Assembly: GCA_016188785.1 (NCBI GenBank) | Contig: JACPHD010000002.1 | Location: 1-34,106, forward strand | Direction: 5' to 3' | DNA length: 34,106 bases | From: Parcubacteria group bacterium | Lineage (GTDB): Bacteria > Patescibacteriota > Patescibacteriia > Patescibacteriales > GWC2-42-12 | The notes under the pieces: generated by a model | Told to the model about the DNA's origin: nothing | What the model saw: only the letters and a program-made list of their open reading frames with translations | Databases searched by the model: none | Shown: one piece after another, positions 17,733-23,938 of the stretch | Position numbering within the stretch: the stretch's first letter is position 1 | How the letters are laid out: each line of letters starts with the position of its first letter | Program-made: the position numbers and the translations under genes

Positions 17733-18654
17733 ACGCTTGTGTCCCTGTCCCGCAGCAATGCGGGACAAAGTACGTGGCTAATAACGGTGAAACCCTTTAT
17801 AAGTCAGAGGTGAATTGTAAAGGGCAATACCGTGGGAAGTTAGAGGGCTTAACATAAAATGTATGAAGTTAAGCAAAAGACAAAAAATGATTATCTATGG
17901 CTTGGTTTTAGGTGATGGTTTTTTGCAAAAAACCGGCTTAAAGAACGCACGTTTGCGCTTGGAGCATTCTGCTAAACAACGTGAATATATGGATTGGATT
18001 TTTCAGTCCCTGTCTAACCTGTTTGAGACAAAACCCAAACCATTGAGCCGTCAGCATCCAAAGACAAAGCAAATTTATCATTATTATAGGCTGCAGAGCC
18101 ATTCTTCGCCTGTGTTTGGTAAATTGCGGCGACAATTTTATTATGATAATCAAAAAATTATTCCGGAAAACATCAATAAATTATTATCAAGCAGATTAAC
18201 TTTAGCGGTTTGGTATATGGATGACGGCTATTATTACCGGCGTGATAAGTCAGCTCATATTTACTTATCGCGGCTTGATCATTTTAGCCGACAAAGATTA
18301 TTGAAATGCCTAAAAGATAATTTTAGCTTATTGGCTAAAATTTACTGCCGGCCTGATAGACGGGCCTGCCAGTTGAATTTTAGCGGTCCAAATAAGGACA
18401 AATTGTTTGAGTTAGTGCGTCCTTATATGATACCGATGTTTAATTATAAATTACCCTCTAACCCCGTATCGACTAAGAGCGAGAAATAATGGAAGCTGTC
18501 AGCTTCATTACTGACAGGCGTTAAGAGCTCAAGATGCCGGTCAATTACACCGGCATAATATGCCGCGCCCCCGCATAATGCGGGGTGAAGATATAGTCAG
18601 TGCTTAAGGTAACTTAAGAAGTAGCCCTGTAATACTGCGGGGCGAAATTAAATG
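17733..18654 (+). ncRNA. Group I intron 2 of 23S (site L2449)
   Basis: The 5' exon ends ACTCCGGGGAT (17732) and the 3' exon starts AACAGGCTAG (18655). This corresponds to insertion after E. coli U2449 in the peptidyl transferase centre. P1: exon GGGGAT with intron GTCCCT (about 17741-17746), with a U-G pair at the splice site. P is AACGGTGAAACCC, Q is CAATACCGTGGGAAG, R is CGTATCGACTAAG, S is GAAGATATAGTCAG (about 18586). The intron ends with G (18654). The P and Q words are shared with introns 3 and 4, so these three are one lineage. Confidence 0.9.
17863..18489 (+). CDS. LAGLIDADG homing endonuclease of intron 2 (two-motif)
   Basis: A 208-residue protein, intact from ATG 17863. The first motif is IYGLVLGDGFL (near residue 11) and the second LAVWYMDDGYY (near residue 114), so it is a single-chain LAGLIDADG_2-type enzyme with two half-sites. 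The gene sits after Q and its last codons (SNPVSTKSEK) overlap the R element. Expected to cut 23S DNA around the peptidyl transferase loop in intronless copies. Related to the broken gene in intron 3 (both share PENINKLL/PNDINKLL and YMDDGY). Confidence 0.9.
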   Translation: MKLSKRQKMIIYGLVLGDGFLQKTGLKNARLRLEHSAKQREYMDWIFQSLSNLFETKPKPLSRQHPKTKQIYHYYRLQSHSSPVFGKLRRQFYYDNQKIIPENINKLLSSRLTLAVWYMDDGYYYRRDKSAHIYLSRLDHFSRQRLLKCLKDNFSLLAKIYCRPDRRACQLNFSGPNKDKLFELVRPYMIPMFNYKLPSNPVSTKSEK

Positions 18655-18716
18655 AACAGGCTAGTCACGCCCAAGCGTCCACAGCGACGGCGTGGTTCGG
18701 CACCTCGATGTCGGCT

Positions 18717-19570
18717 CGTGTAAGGGTCGAGTTATTGAGTAATCGATAACATGTAAATTGGCTAATAACGGTGAAACCCTATTGATGAAACCCAGAAACA
18801 ATAGGGCAATACCGTGGGAAGTTGATTAATTTATATTGTTTATGGTTTTAACTCAAAGACAAATTAATATCATAATAGGATTAATATTGGGGGATGGCGG
18901 ATTAGAAAAAAATGGCAACAATGTTCGCTTAAGAGTGGAGCATGGATTCAGTCAGAAAAAAATATTTAATGTGGTTGTACGGCGAATTAAAAAACATAAT
19001 AAGCCGTCCGCCCCGCATAGTTTCCAGCCGAAGCTCTAAAAGCGGTAAAATTTATTCCAGATGGCATTTTTCAACCCTATCCTTAAAATGTTTAAACTCC
19101 TATTATCATAAGTTTTATCAGAAGGCTAAAAAAGTAGTTCCTAATGATATAAATAAACTATTAATATCGCCTTTGAGTTTAGCGATTTGGTACATGGATG
19201 ATGGTTATCGGCGCAATGATTGCAGAGCGTTGCGCATTAGTAGCGATTCATTTAACTATAATGAACAAATTAAACTCACTAGTTGTTTAAATAGTAACTT
19301 TACTATTAATTGCAAGTTGCATAAAAAAGCCGGCGCTTGGAATATATACATACCGGTTAAAAGTTCTGATAGTTTTTGTACTCTAGTCAAACCATATATC
19401 ATACCATCAATGCGATATAAATTAATTTAACCCCGTATCGACTGATTCCGCAAGGATGAGATGGAAGGTACCTGATAATCAGGAAATAAACTTCCATCAT
19501 ATGCCAACCCCTGTTAATTTTAATGGGGTGAAGATATAGTCAGTGCCATTAGTAATAATGGAATAATATG
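18717..19570 (+). ncRNA. Group I intron 3 of 23S (about site L2511)
   Basis: The 5' exon ends GATGTCGGCT (18716) and the 3' exon resumes CGTCGCATCCTGGGGG (19571). Intron GGTCGAG (18725-18735) pairs with exon GTCGGCT, giving U-G at the splice site and setting the site after E. coli U2511. The intron ends with G. P is AACGGTGAAACCC, Q is CAATACCGTGGGAAG, R is CGTATCGACTGATT, S is GAAGATATAGTCAG. It shares the downstream GGTACCTGATAATCAGG block with intron 4. The preceding exon is only 62 nt. Confidence 0.88.
18842..19430 (+). pseudogene. LAGLIDADG homing endonuclease of intron 3, one frameshift
   Basis: The ATG at 18842 gives MVLTQRQINIIIGLILGDGG (first motif), and the frame is lost at a run of seven A (about 18957-18963). 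The next frame continues KKYLMWLYGELKNIISRPPR through LAIWYMDDGYR (second motif) to a stop at 19428-19430. Six A in the run would give an uninterrupted protein of about 196 residues, similar to the intron 2 enzyme. The stop lies just before the R element. It is a pseudogene, a product of polymerase slippage at A7, or a homopolymer sequencing error. Confidence 0.85.
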
Positions 19571-19595
19571 CGTCGCATCCTGGGGGTGGAGAAGC

Positions 19596-19648
<53 letters not shown>

Positions 19649-19715
19649 CCGTCGTAAGACAGGTCGGTCTCCTATCTACTATGGTCGCGGAAACTTGAGA
19701 AGGACACTCTTTAGT

Positions 19716-20494
19716 AGACCCTGACGGGTTATGCTACTTGCGGGAGTAATCCCGCATGACAATACGGCTAATAACGGTGGAAGCTTTAAAATATTTATGG
19801 TACAATATATGTGAGGACCATAAATATTAAGTCAATACCGTGGGAAGTCGATCAAATATTACAAATAAAACATCCGAACTCGCCTATATTGCTGGTTTTT
19901 TAGACGGCGATGGCAGTTTGATGCTGCAAATAAAAAAACGAAGCGACTCCAAGCGAGGCTGGCGTTTCATGGCTACAATCTGTTTATATCAAGACAGTCG
20001 ACACGATAAGCCGCTTTATTGGATGAAGAGTCGTTTAGGTATCGGTTATATATCAAAGAGAAATGATAATATTACAGAACTACGCATTAACGGATACAAG
20101 CAATGCAATAAAATATTGCGTAAATTGTATCCGTTTATAAAGTTTAAGCAGCCACAGATTAAATCATTGCTTAAGGCGATTGATATATTAATCAGGAAGC
20201 CGCTAGATAAGCTGACTCGCGGTGACCGGAAAAAATTATTATTTTGTATAATGACCATACAAAATTTTAATTATCAATCTCCGAGAAAAAGATCGATTGA
20301 GCAACTTAAAAAAATATTTGATTTGACCCCGTAACGACTGATTTACTCCCGAATTTTCGGGAAAATGAGATAGAAGGTACCTGATAATCAGGATTTAAAC
20401 TTCTATCATATGCCGTCACCCTACCCCGCTTATAATTTAAGCGGGCAAGAGGGTGAAGATATAGTCTATGCATCTAGTGATAGATGATAACATG
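19716..20494 (+). ncRNA. Group I intron 4 of 23S, inside the sarcin-ricin loop (about L2656)
   Basis: The 5' exon ends CTCTTTAGT (19715) and the 3' exon resumes ACGAGAGGACC (20495). Joined, they recreate the sarcin-ricin sequence AGTACGAGAGGACC, so the intron lies between the equivalents of U2656 and A2657. It ends with G. P is AACGGTGGAAGC, Q is CAATACCGTGGGAAG, R is CGTAACGACTGATT, S is GAAGATATAGTC. The P1 I can find is short (GCTA with TAGT, including U-G). The 3' part is very like intron 3. Confidence 0.85.
19840..20334 (+). CDS. LAGLIDADG homing endonuclease of intron 4
   Basis: The open frame encodes 164 residues with one motif, LAYIAGFLDGDGSL, at residues 14-27; this suggests an I-CreI-like homodimer. 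No ATG is available. The only sensible start is a GTG at 19840 that lies inside the conserved Q element. The stop TAA (20332-20334) lies inside the R element (CCCCGTAACGACTG). The gene therefore exactly fills the space between two catalytic core parts. Predicted target: the sarcin-ricin loop DNA of intronless 23S genes. Confidence 0.85.
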   Translation: MGSRSNITNKTSELAYIAGFLDGDGSLMLQIKKRSDSKRGWRFMATICLYQDSRHDKPLYWMKSRLGIGYISKRNDNITELRINGYKQCNKILRKLYPFIKFKQPQIKSLLKAIDILIRKPLDKLTRGDRKKLLFCIMTIQNFNYQSPRKRSIEQLKKIFDLTP

Positions 20495-20786
20495 ACGAGA
20501 GGACCGAGAGTGACGAAGCTCTAGTGTACCAACTGTCCCACCAGGGGCACCGCTGGGTAGCTATCTTCGGTTAGGATAAACGCTGAAAGCATCTAAGCGT
20601 GAAGCCGTCTTCAAGATTAGGTTTCATAGGCTGGTCAGAGAATATGACCTTGATAGGCTCTAGGTGTAAGGCCCGCGAGGGTTTGAGCCGAGGAGTACTA
20701 ATAAGCCATTTGATTTTCCCACATTTTTGTTTTAAAAAATTATATAAAAAAGCGCCATAGTTCTGGTGCTTCTAGCGACGAGGCCA

Positions 20787-20822
20787 CCCGCCCGAACGAC
20801 TGAAGTCGTTCAGTCGGGCGGG
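20787..20822 (+). other. 36-nt hairpin inserted in outer 5S
   Basis: CCCGCCCG/CGGGCGGG encloses AACGACT-GA-AGTCGTT. Deleting exactly these 36 nt restores the same length between GAGG and CCCATCC as in the inner 5S. The GC-rich arms resemble the hairpin at 23856-23885. Confidence 0.75.
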
Positions 20823-20837
20823 CACCTGATCCCATCC

Positions 20838-21010
20838 TTCACCCCGTTAAATTTTTTGTGTTTAATGTCTCCGGTGCTTCTAGCGACGAGGTCATACCCG
20901 TTCCCATCCCGAACACGGAAGTCAAGCTCGTCAGCGCTGATGGTACTTGGGCATAAGCCCCGGGAGAGTAAGTCAGTGCCGGGGACTTTAAACATAAATA
21001 TTTAACGGGG
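20838..21010. repeat. Inverted-repeat-flanked insertion in 5S loop C, carrying a full 5S gene
   Basis: Arms CCCCGTTAAAT (20842-20852) and ATTTAACGGGG (21000-21010), plus inner TGTTTAA/TTAAACA, surround the inner 5S. The arms are the same as those of the elements at 8556-8633 and 33757-33853, which suggests one repeat family that here contains a 5S gene as cargo. Confidence 0.75.
20867..20986 (+). rRNA. rrf: Inner complete 5S rRNA
   Basis: GTCTCCGG (20867-20874) pairs with CCGGGGAC (20979-20986), closing a 120-nt 5S. Internal landmarks are GCGACGAGGTCAT, CCCGTTCCCATCCCGAACAC, GAAGTCAAGCTC, GCGCTGATGGTACTTGGG and GGGAGAGTAAGTC. This is the best-formed 5S copy in the window and most likely the functional one. 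Confidence 0.93.
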
Positions 21011-21121
21011 CAAGCTCAGAAGTTAAGCTCGTCAGCGCCGATGGTACTTGGACATTAGTCCTGGGAGAGTAGGCCAGCGCCGGAACCATGGTGCTTTTTT
21101 AATTGGAAAAATTTTTTCCGC

Positions 21122-21150
21122 TTGACATGGATTAATTTTTATGATATAAA
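21122..21150 (+). promoter_or_regulatory. Promoter of DGR target gene
   Basis: TTGACA (21122-21127), a 17-base spacer and TATAAA (21145-21150). It lies 30 bases after the outer 5S terminator, so the DGR target is transcribed independently of the rRNA. Confidence 0.7.
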
Positions 21151-21196
21151 TTAGGGTTAGCATTGCCCTTTTAAATTTAGCCAATATTTAAGCTAT

Positions 21197-21244
21197 CATT
21201 GCAGCTTTTAGGAAATTTAAGTTAAATTTTCTGGAAGCTGCAAT
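21197..21244 (+). promoter_or_regulatory. 5' leader hairpin of DGR target
   Basis: CATTGCAGCTTTTAGGAAAT pairs with ATTTTCTGGAAGCTGCAATG with few mismatches, giving a stem of about 20 bp. A second stem, TGATATT/AATATCA (21257-21285), follows. The long structured leader ends at the strong Shine-Dalgarno AAGGAGG (21310-21316), rare in this window. A regulatory role is inferred. Confidence 0.5.
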
Positions 21245-21325
21245 GAACCGCGAGTCTGATATTCGGCAGGCGCTGAAATATCAGGTAAGCCCAAACCACC
21301 ATTTAATTTAAGGAGGATGACGCTA

Positions 21326-21838
21326 ATGGAAAAGACATTAACCCCATCTGTAAAAGAACCTACTGAACCGCAGGCCGGAAAGCTACACGACCGGATTTTA
21401 TCGGCGGCTCGCAAATCTGGAATTGACTCGGGTCAATTCCAGGATGCGCTGGCCTACCCTGGCACGGAGCTGGAGGACAATATGGTCGCTCTGCTCGTCC
21501 GGTTCGGTAAGAAAGTCCGCGGTATCATCACGCCGGTCCGCGCCCAAGACACCGGCCTCGTTCCCAACGGTTGGACGATCAAGAGTGATAATTTGGAAGG
21601 CGACATTAGTCTCGCTAACTTGGATTATTCCTCTTGCCCGGTTCGGGAAGGCGAGAAGTATGTCGGTGGCGACACGATGTTTGAACGAGCAGGTAACGCT
21701 TACGGCAGTCTGGGTTTCGCGGCCGCATTGCTTAAAGCGCAGGATGAGGGGAAGGAAATTTTCCCGGTTGAGTCGCGCGGCAAGCATTATTTTATTATGC
21801 CGCGAACAATTTTGATCGTTGATGTCCGTCTCCGCTAG
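21326..21838 (+). CDS. DGR target (variable) protein, currently stopped inside its variable repeat
   Basis: AAGGAGG ends 9 bases before the ATG at 21326; an ATG at 21317 touches it and is too close. The present product is 170 residues with no signal peptide. Its middle (NGWTIKSDNLEGDISLANLD, then KYVGGDTMFERA) looks like known CPR DGR targets, and GKHYFIMPRTILIVD leads into the variable repeat. A TAG at 21836-21838 stops it. Reading through, the frame continues VACFDWNGRRWVLRFHWLGS to a TAG at 21938-21940, for 204 residues. The template repeat has AAG (Lys) where VR has TAG, so the stop arose by adenine mutagenesis. The C-terminus probably forms a C-type-lectin-like ligand-binding fold; the ligand is unknown. 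Confidence 0.85.
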   Translation: MEKTLTPSVKEPTEPQAGKLHDRILSAARKSGIDSGQFQDALAYPGTELEDNMVALLVRFGKKVRGIITPVRAQDTGLVPNGWTIKSDNLEGDISLANLDYSSCPVREGEKYVGGDTMFERAGNAYGSLGFAAALLKAQDEGKEIFPVESRGKHYFIMPRTILIVDVRLR

Positions 21839-21934
21839 GTGGCCTGCTTCGACTGGAATGGCAGGCGGTGGGTACTCCGCTTCCATTGGCTCGGCAGCTT
21901 CTTCGACGGCCTTGATCGCTTCGTTCGTCCCCGC
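21806..21934 (+). repeat. DGR variable repeat (VR)
   Basis: 129 bases align without gaps to TR at 22276-22404 (offset 470). There are 20 differences, and all fall on adenines of TR (to G, C or T); no C, G or T of TR is changed. The 3' end TTCGTTCGTCCCCGC is identical and is the likely initiation of mutagenic homology. Confidence 0.95.
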
Positions 21935-21992
21935 GAGTAGCTCTTGGGCGCTGGGCGGCTTAGTCCTTGACCCCTTGGCGCTCCGTATTTTC

Positions 21993-22029
21993 CCCGCATT
22001 TAGACTTAGGTCCTTATGCGGGTTTTTTT
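21993..22029 (+). terminator. Terminator after DGR target
   Basis: CCCGCAT (21993-21999) pairs with ATGCGGG (22016-22022), followed by seven Ts. A hairpin just downstream of VR is also a known aid to DGR homing, so it may have both roles. Confidence 0.75.
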
Positions 22030-22050
22030 ATGTTTAAAATTTTAATTTTT

Positions 22051-22059
22051 TGATATAAT
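22051..22059 (+). promoter_or_regulatory. Extended -10 promoter of the template RNA
   Basis: TGATATAAT carries the TGn extension and a consensus TATAAT at 22054-22059. No clear -35. It precedes the non-coding template region. Confidence 0.55.
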
Positions 22060-22275
22060 GTAAGCAGATGGGAATTGTGCTCGCGGTTACGGCTTCGGGC
22101 AACCGCATCTCGCGTTTCTAAGAATCAGTATATCGGTAGTTAAGGCTTCCGGTAGAGTATTTTTAGAAATTTGAAAAGAAGATACTCGGTGCAAAGTATT
22201 GGCGGGCTTTGATGGCCTCGAATAAAATACAACCCCAAGAGTATTCAAGGGGTGGTGGACTAGACGATACTTTGT

Positions 22276-22404
22276 ACAATTTTGATCGATGATGACCGTA
22301 ACCGCAAGGTGGCCTACTTCAACTGGAATGGCAAGCGGTGGGTACTCAACTTCAATTGGCTCGACAACAACTTCAACGACAATGATCGATTCGTTCGTCC
22401 CCGC
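22276..22404 (+). repeat. DGR template repeat (TR)
   Basis: TR would translate to VAYFNWNGKRWVLNFNWLDN and onward, NNFNDNDRFVRPR. Most adenines sit in AAC/AAT codons, which cannot mutate to stops by adenine changes. Two AAG codons can, and one has become TAG in VR. TR's last base coincides with the end of the avd stop codon on the other strand. Confidence 0.95.
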
Positions 22405-22763
22405 TAGTATCTTCTTACTCCTCCCGTAATCGGAGGAGTTTCTTTTATTAGCTGTCTTTGCCAGCCGCCCAGCATTTTGCCTATTTCAACTAGAGGCGCG
22501 GACAGTTCGGCGAATTTTTTGTTGTCAATCGCTTTAAGCTCCCAAGCGATTTGGATAAAAAATTTTAGCAAATCTAATTTTAATGAAGCCTTTTTAATAA
22601 TTACCGCCTTATTTTCTTTGGCGGCGAAGCCGGCCGTGAAGATAAGTTCCGCCAGCTCAATAAATAATAAATTAATTTTTTCGCTCAAAGAGTAGCGAGT
22701 TAACCTTTGGATGTGCGGCAGAATGTTATGCCATAATTTGTAAGCTTCGGCGGTCTTTTGCAA
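22404..22763 (-). CDS. avd: DGR accessory variability determinant (Avd), four-helix bundle
   Basis: A 119-residue helical protein: QKTAEAYKLWHNILPHIQRL, then KLDLLKFFIQIAWELKAIDN and LVEIGKMLGGWQRQL. These are hallmark segments of Avd, which forms a pentameric ring with the DGR reverse transcriptase and is needed for template-primed cDNA synthesis. The frame as given starts at TTG 22763, but Avd proteins normally begin a few residues earlier with NLPVLQKT. Here NANLPV is encoded in frame just upstream without a start codon. An ATG at 22821 would supply it if the intervening C-run (G-run on plus) had 10 or 13 bases rather than 11. It ends convergently with TR. Confidence 0.88.
   Translation of the reverse strand: MQKTAEAYKLWHNILPHIQRLTRYSLSEKINLLFIELAELIFTAGFAAKENKAVIIKKASLKLDLLKFFIQIAWELKAIDNKKFAELSAPLVEIGKMLGGWQRQLIKETPPITGGVRRY
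22417..22439 (+). terminator. Terminator after TR
   Basis: ACTCCTCC (22417-22424) pairs with GGAGGAGT (22432-22439), followed by a T-rich run. It lies inside the 3' end of avd on the opposite strand. Confidence 0.65.
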
Positions 22764-22795
22764 GACCGGTAAATTAGCATTGCTAAAATTCCGTT

Positions 22796-22806
22796 GGGGG
22801 GGGGGG
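22796..22806. repeat. Homopolymeric G11 tract between avd and RT starts
   Basis: Eleven consecutive Gs in an AT-rich region. It lies between the avd ATG (22821, minus) and the avd body, and 22 bases before the RT ATG. With 11 C on the avd strand the reading is MPLSKPPPPTEF then stop; with 10 or 13 it enters the Avd frame. Confidence 0.85.
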
Positions 22807-22828
22807 CTTGCTTAAAGGCATTATTATT

Positions 22829-23851
22829 ATGAAAATTCAGCTGGTTCATAAATTTGAAGATATAATTAGTGTTGAAAATTTACTCGCGGCCTGGCGCGAG
22901 TTTATTCGCGGCAAAAGAAACAGGCGGGATGTTCAAGAATTTTTGCTGAACTTAATGGATAATATTTTTGACCTGCATTATTACCTAAAAAGCTTAACAT
23001 ACCGGCACGGCGGTTATCAAGCCTTTAAAATTAATGACCCTAAGCCCAGAGATATTCATAAGGCCAGCGTGCGTGACCGATTATTGCATCATGCGATTTA
23101 CCGGATTCTATATCCGTTTTTTGATAAAACATTTATCGCCGACTCATATTCCTGCCGGATAAATAAAGGCACGCATAAAGCAGTTAATAAGTTTCTCCAG
23201 TATGCCTATATAGTGAGTAAAAACAATACTAAAACTTGCTGGGCGCTAAAAGGCGATATCAGAAAATTTTTTGCCAATATTGACCATGACATATTGATTG
23301 GCAGATTAAGAGAGTATATTCAGGATGAAAAGATTATTTGGCTTTTAAAAAATGTGATCGGCAGTTTCTCGCCCGGACTGCCTTTAGGCAACCTAACTTC
23401 GCAGTTGTTCGTTAATATTTACCTGAATAAGTTTGATCAATTTATTAAGCACAAGTTAAAAGCCAAGTATTATATCCGCTATGCTGATGATTTTGTAATT
23501 TTCTCGGAAAATAAAGAGTGGCTGGAAAATTTAATTGAACCGATAAAGGAATTTTTGCGCCAAGAACTTAAACTGGAACTGCATCCGAATAAAGTTTTTA
23601 TTAAAACCATTGCTTCGGGCGTTGATTTCCTGGGGATGGTTAATTTTTCCGATTATCGGGTTTTTAGGACTAAAACCAAAAGAAGAATGTTAAAGAAAAT
23701 AAGCGACAGATATGGCGAATCGCAGAATGAAATAATTTCCGAAGAATCTTTTAAGCAAAGTCTGCAGTCGTATTTGGGTATGTTGAAGCATTGCCGAGGG
23801 TATAAAGTGGAGAAAAAGATTGAGGCTATATGTGAGACTCCAGCTTCGTGA
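22829..23851 (+). CDS. DGR reverse transcriptase
   Basis: The ATG at 22829 (MKIQLVHKFEDIISVENLLA) gives 340 residues; a TTG at 22808 is less likely. RT motifs in order: VRDRLLHHAIYRILYPFFD, DSYSCRINKGTHKAVNKF, WALKGDIRKFFANIDHDIL, GLPLGNLTSQLFVNIYLN and the catalytic IRYADDFVIF. LGNLTSQ with YADD places it among DGR/retroplasmid-like bacterial RTs. The thumb ends with YLGMLKHCRGYKVEKKIEAI. The last seven residues (CETPAS region) come from a GC-rich repeat. It copies TR RNA with errors at adenines. Start codons of RT and avd are divergent and 7 bases apart. Confidence 0.95.
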   Translation: MKIQLVHKFEDIISVENLLAAWREFIRGKRNRRDVQEFLLNLMDNIFDLHYYLKSLTYRHGGYQAFKINDPKPRDIHKASVRDRLLHHAIYRILYPFFDKTFIADSYSCRINKGTHKAVNKFLQYAYIVSKNNTKTCWALKGDIRKFFANIDHDILIGRLREYIQDEKIIWLLKNVIGSFSPGLPLGNLTSQLFVNIYLNKFDQFIKHKLKAKYYIRYADDFVIFSENKEWLENLIEPIKEFLRQELKLELHPNKVFIKTIASGVDFLGMVNFSDYRVFRTKTKRRMLKKISDRYGESQNEIISEESFKQSLQSYLGMLKHCRGYKVEKKIEAICETPAS

Positions 23852-23855
23852 GATT

Positions 23856-23885
23856 GCCCGCCCGTACCGTTCGGTACGGGCGGGC
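23856..23885. repeat. GC-rich palindromic repeat after RT
   Basis: GCCCGCCCGTACCG (23856-23869) and its complement (23872-23885) form a perfect 14-bp stem with a TT loop. It can act as a terminator-like hairpin. Similar GCCCGCC arms occur inside the outer 5S and in tsaD. Confidence 0.7.
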
Positions 23886-23923
23886 TTCGCTCCCTCCGGT
23901 CGCTCGCAATTACAATTATAATA

Positions 23924-23932
23924 TGATATAAT
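23924..23932 (+). promoter_or_regulatory. Extended -10 promoter, leaderless
   Basis: TGATATAAT with TATAAT at 23927-23932, exactly 6 bases before the ATG at 23939. Start of transcription is expected at the start codon. Confidence 0.6.
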
Positions 23933-23938
23933 TTAACT

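Larger units (their letters stand above)
20758..21091 (+). rRNA. rrf: Outer 5S rRNA, split by a hairpin and by an insertion carrying another 5S
   Basis: The 5' half (GTTCTGGTGCTTCTAGCGACGAGG from 20760, here quoted in part as GTTCTGGTGCTTCTAGCGAC) pairs at its end with GCGCCGGAAC (to 21086). The 3' half contains CTCAGAAGTTAAGCTC, GCGCCGATGGTA and GGGAGAGTAGG, all canonical 5S features. Removing 20787-20822 and about 20838-21010 leaves about 118 nt that align base for base with the inner 5S. The outer stem extends to CCAT/ATGG and is followed by TTTTTT, giving an intrinsic terminator. Whether this gene yields functional 5S is unknown. Confidence 0.8.
22066..22440 (+). ncRNA. DGR template RNA
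   Basis: The region between the target and RT has no plausible gene on the plus strand but is highly structured. Visible stems: GCGGTT/AACCGC (about 22084-22108), CCCCAAG/CAAGGGG-type (about 22234-22256), and a long-range GCAAAGTAT (22191-22199) with ATACTTTGT (22267-22275) that ends exactly where TR begins. A terminator hairpin (22417-22439) closes it. It should serve as the template that the RT copies with adenine errors. Ends are inferred. Confidence 0.7.

Noticed and set aside
20758-21091. Two ordinary tandem 5S genes
   Set aside because: The left half-gene lacks loop C onwards before the inner copy starts, and the right half lacks a 5' strand of its own; the two halves only form a 5S with each other.
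21220-21300. tRNA-like fold upstream of the DGR target
   Set aside because: The stems do not give a cloverleaf with a T-loop and CCA-side acceptor; it is a long hairpin in a leader.
21398-22037. Open frames in other phases over the DGR target and downstream (both strands)
   Set aside because: Shadows of the target gene and VR; only the frame from ATG 21326 matches VR/TR translation and the Shine-Dalgarno position.
22829-23851. Retron or group II intron reverse transcriptase
   Set aside because: No maturase domain or group II domain V was seen, and the VR/TR pair plus avd identify a DGR.
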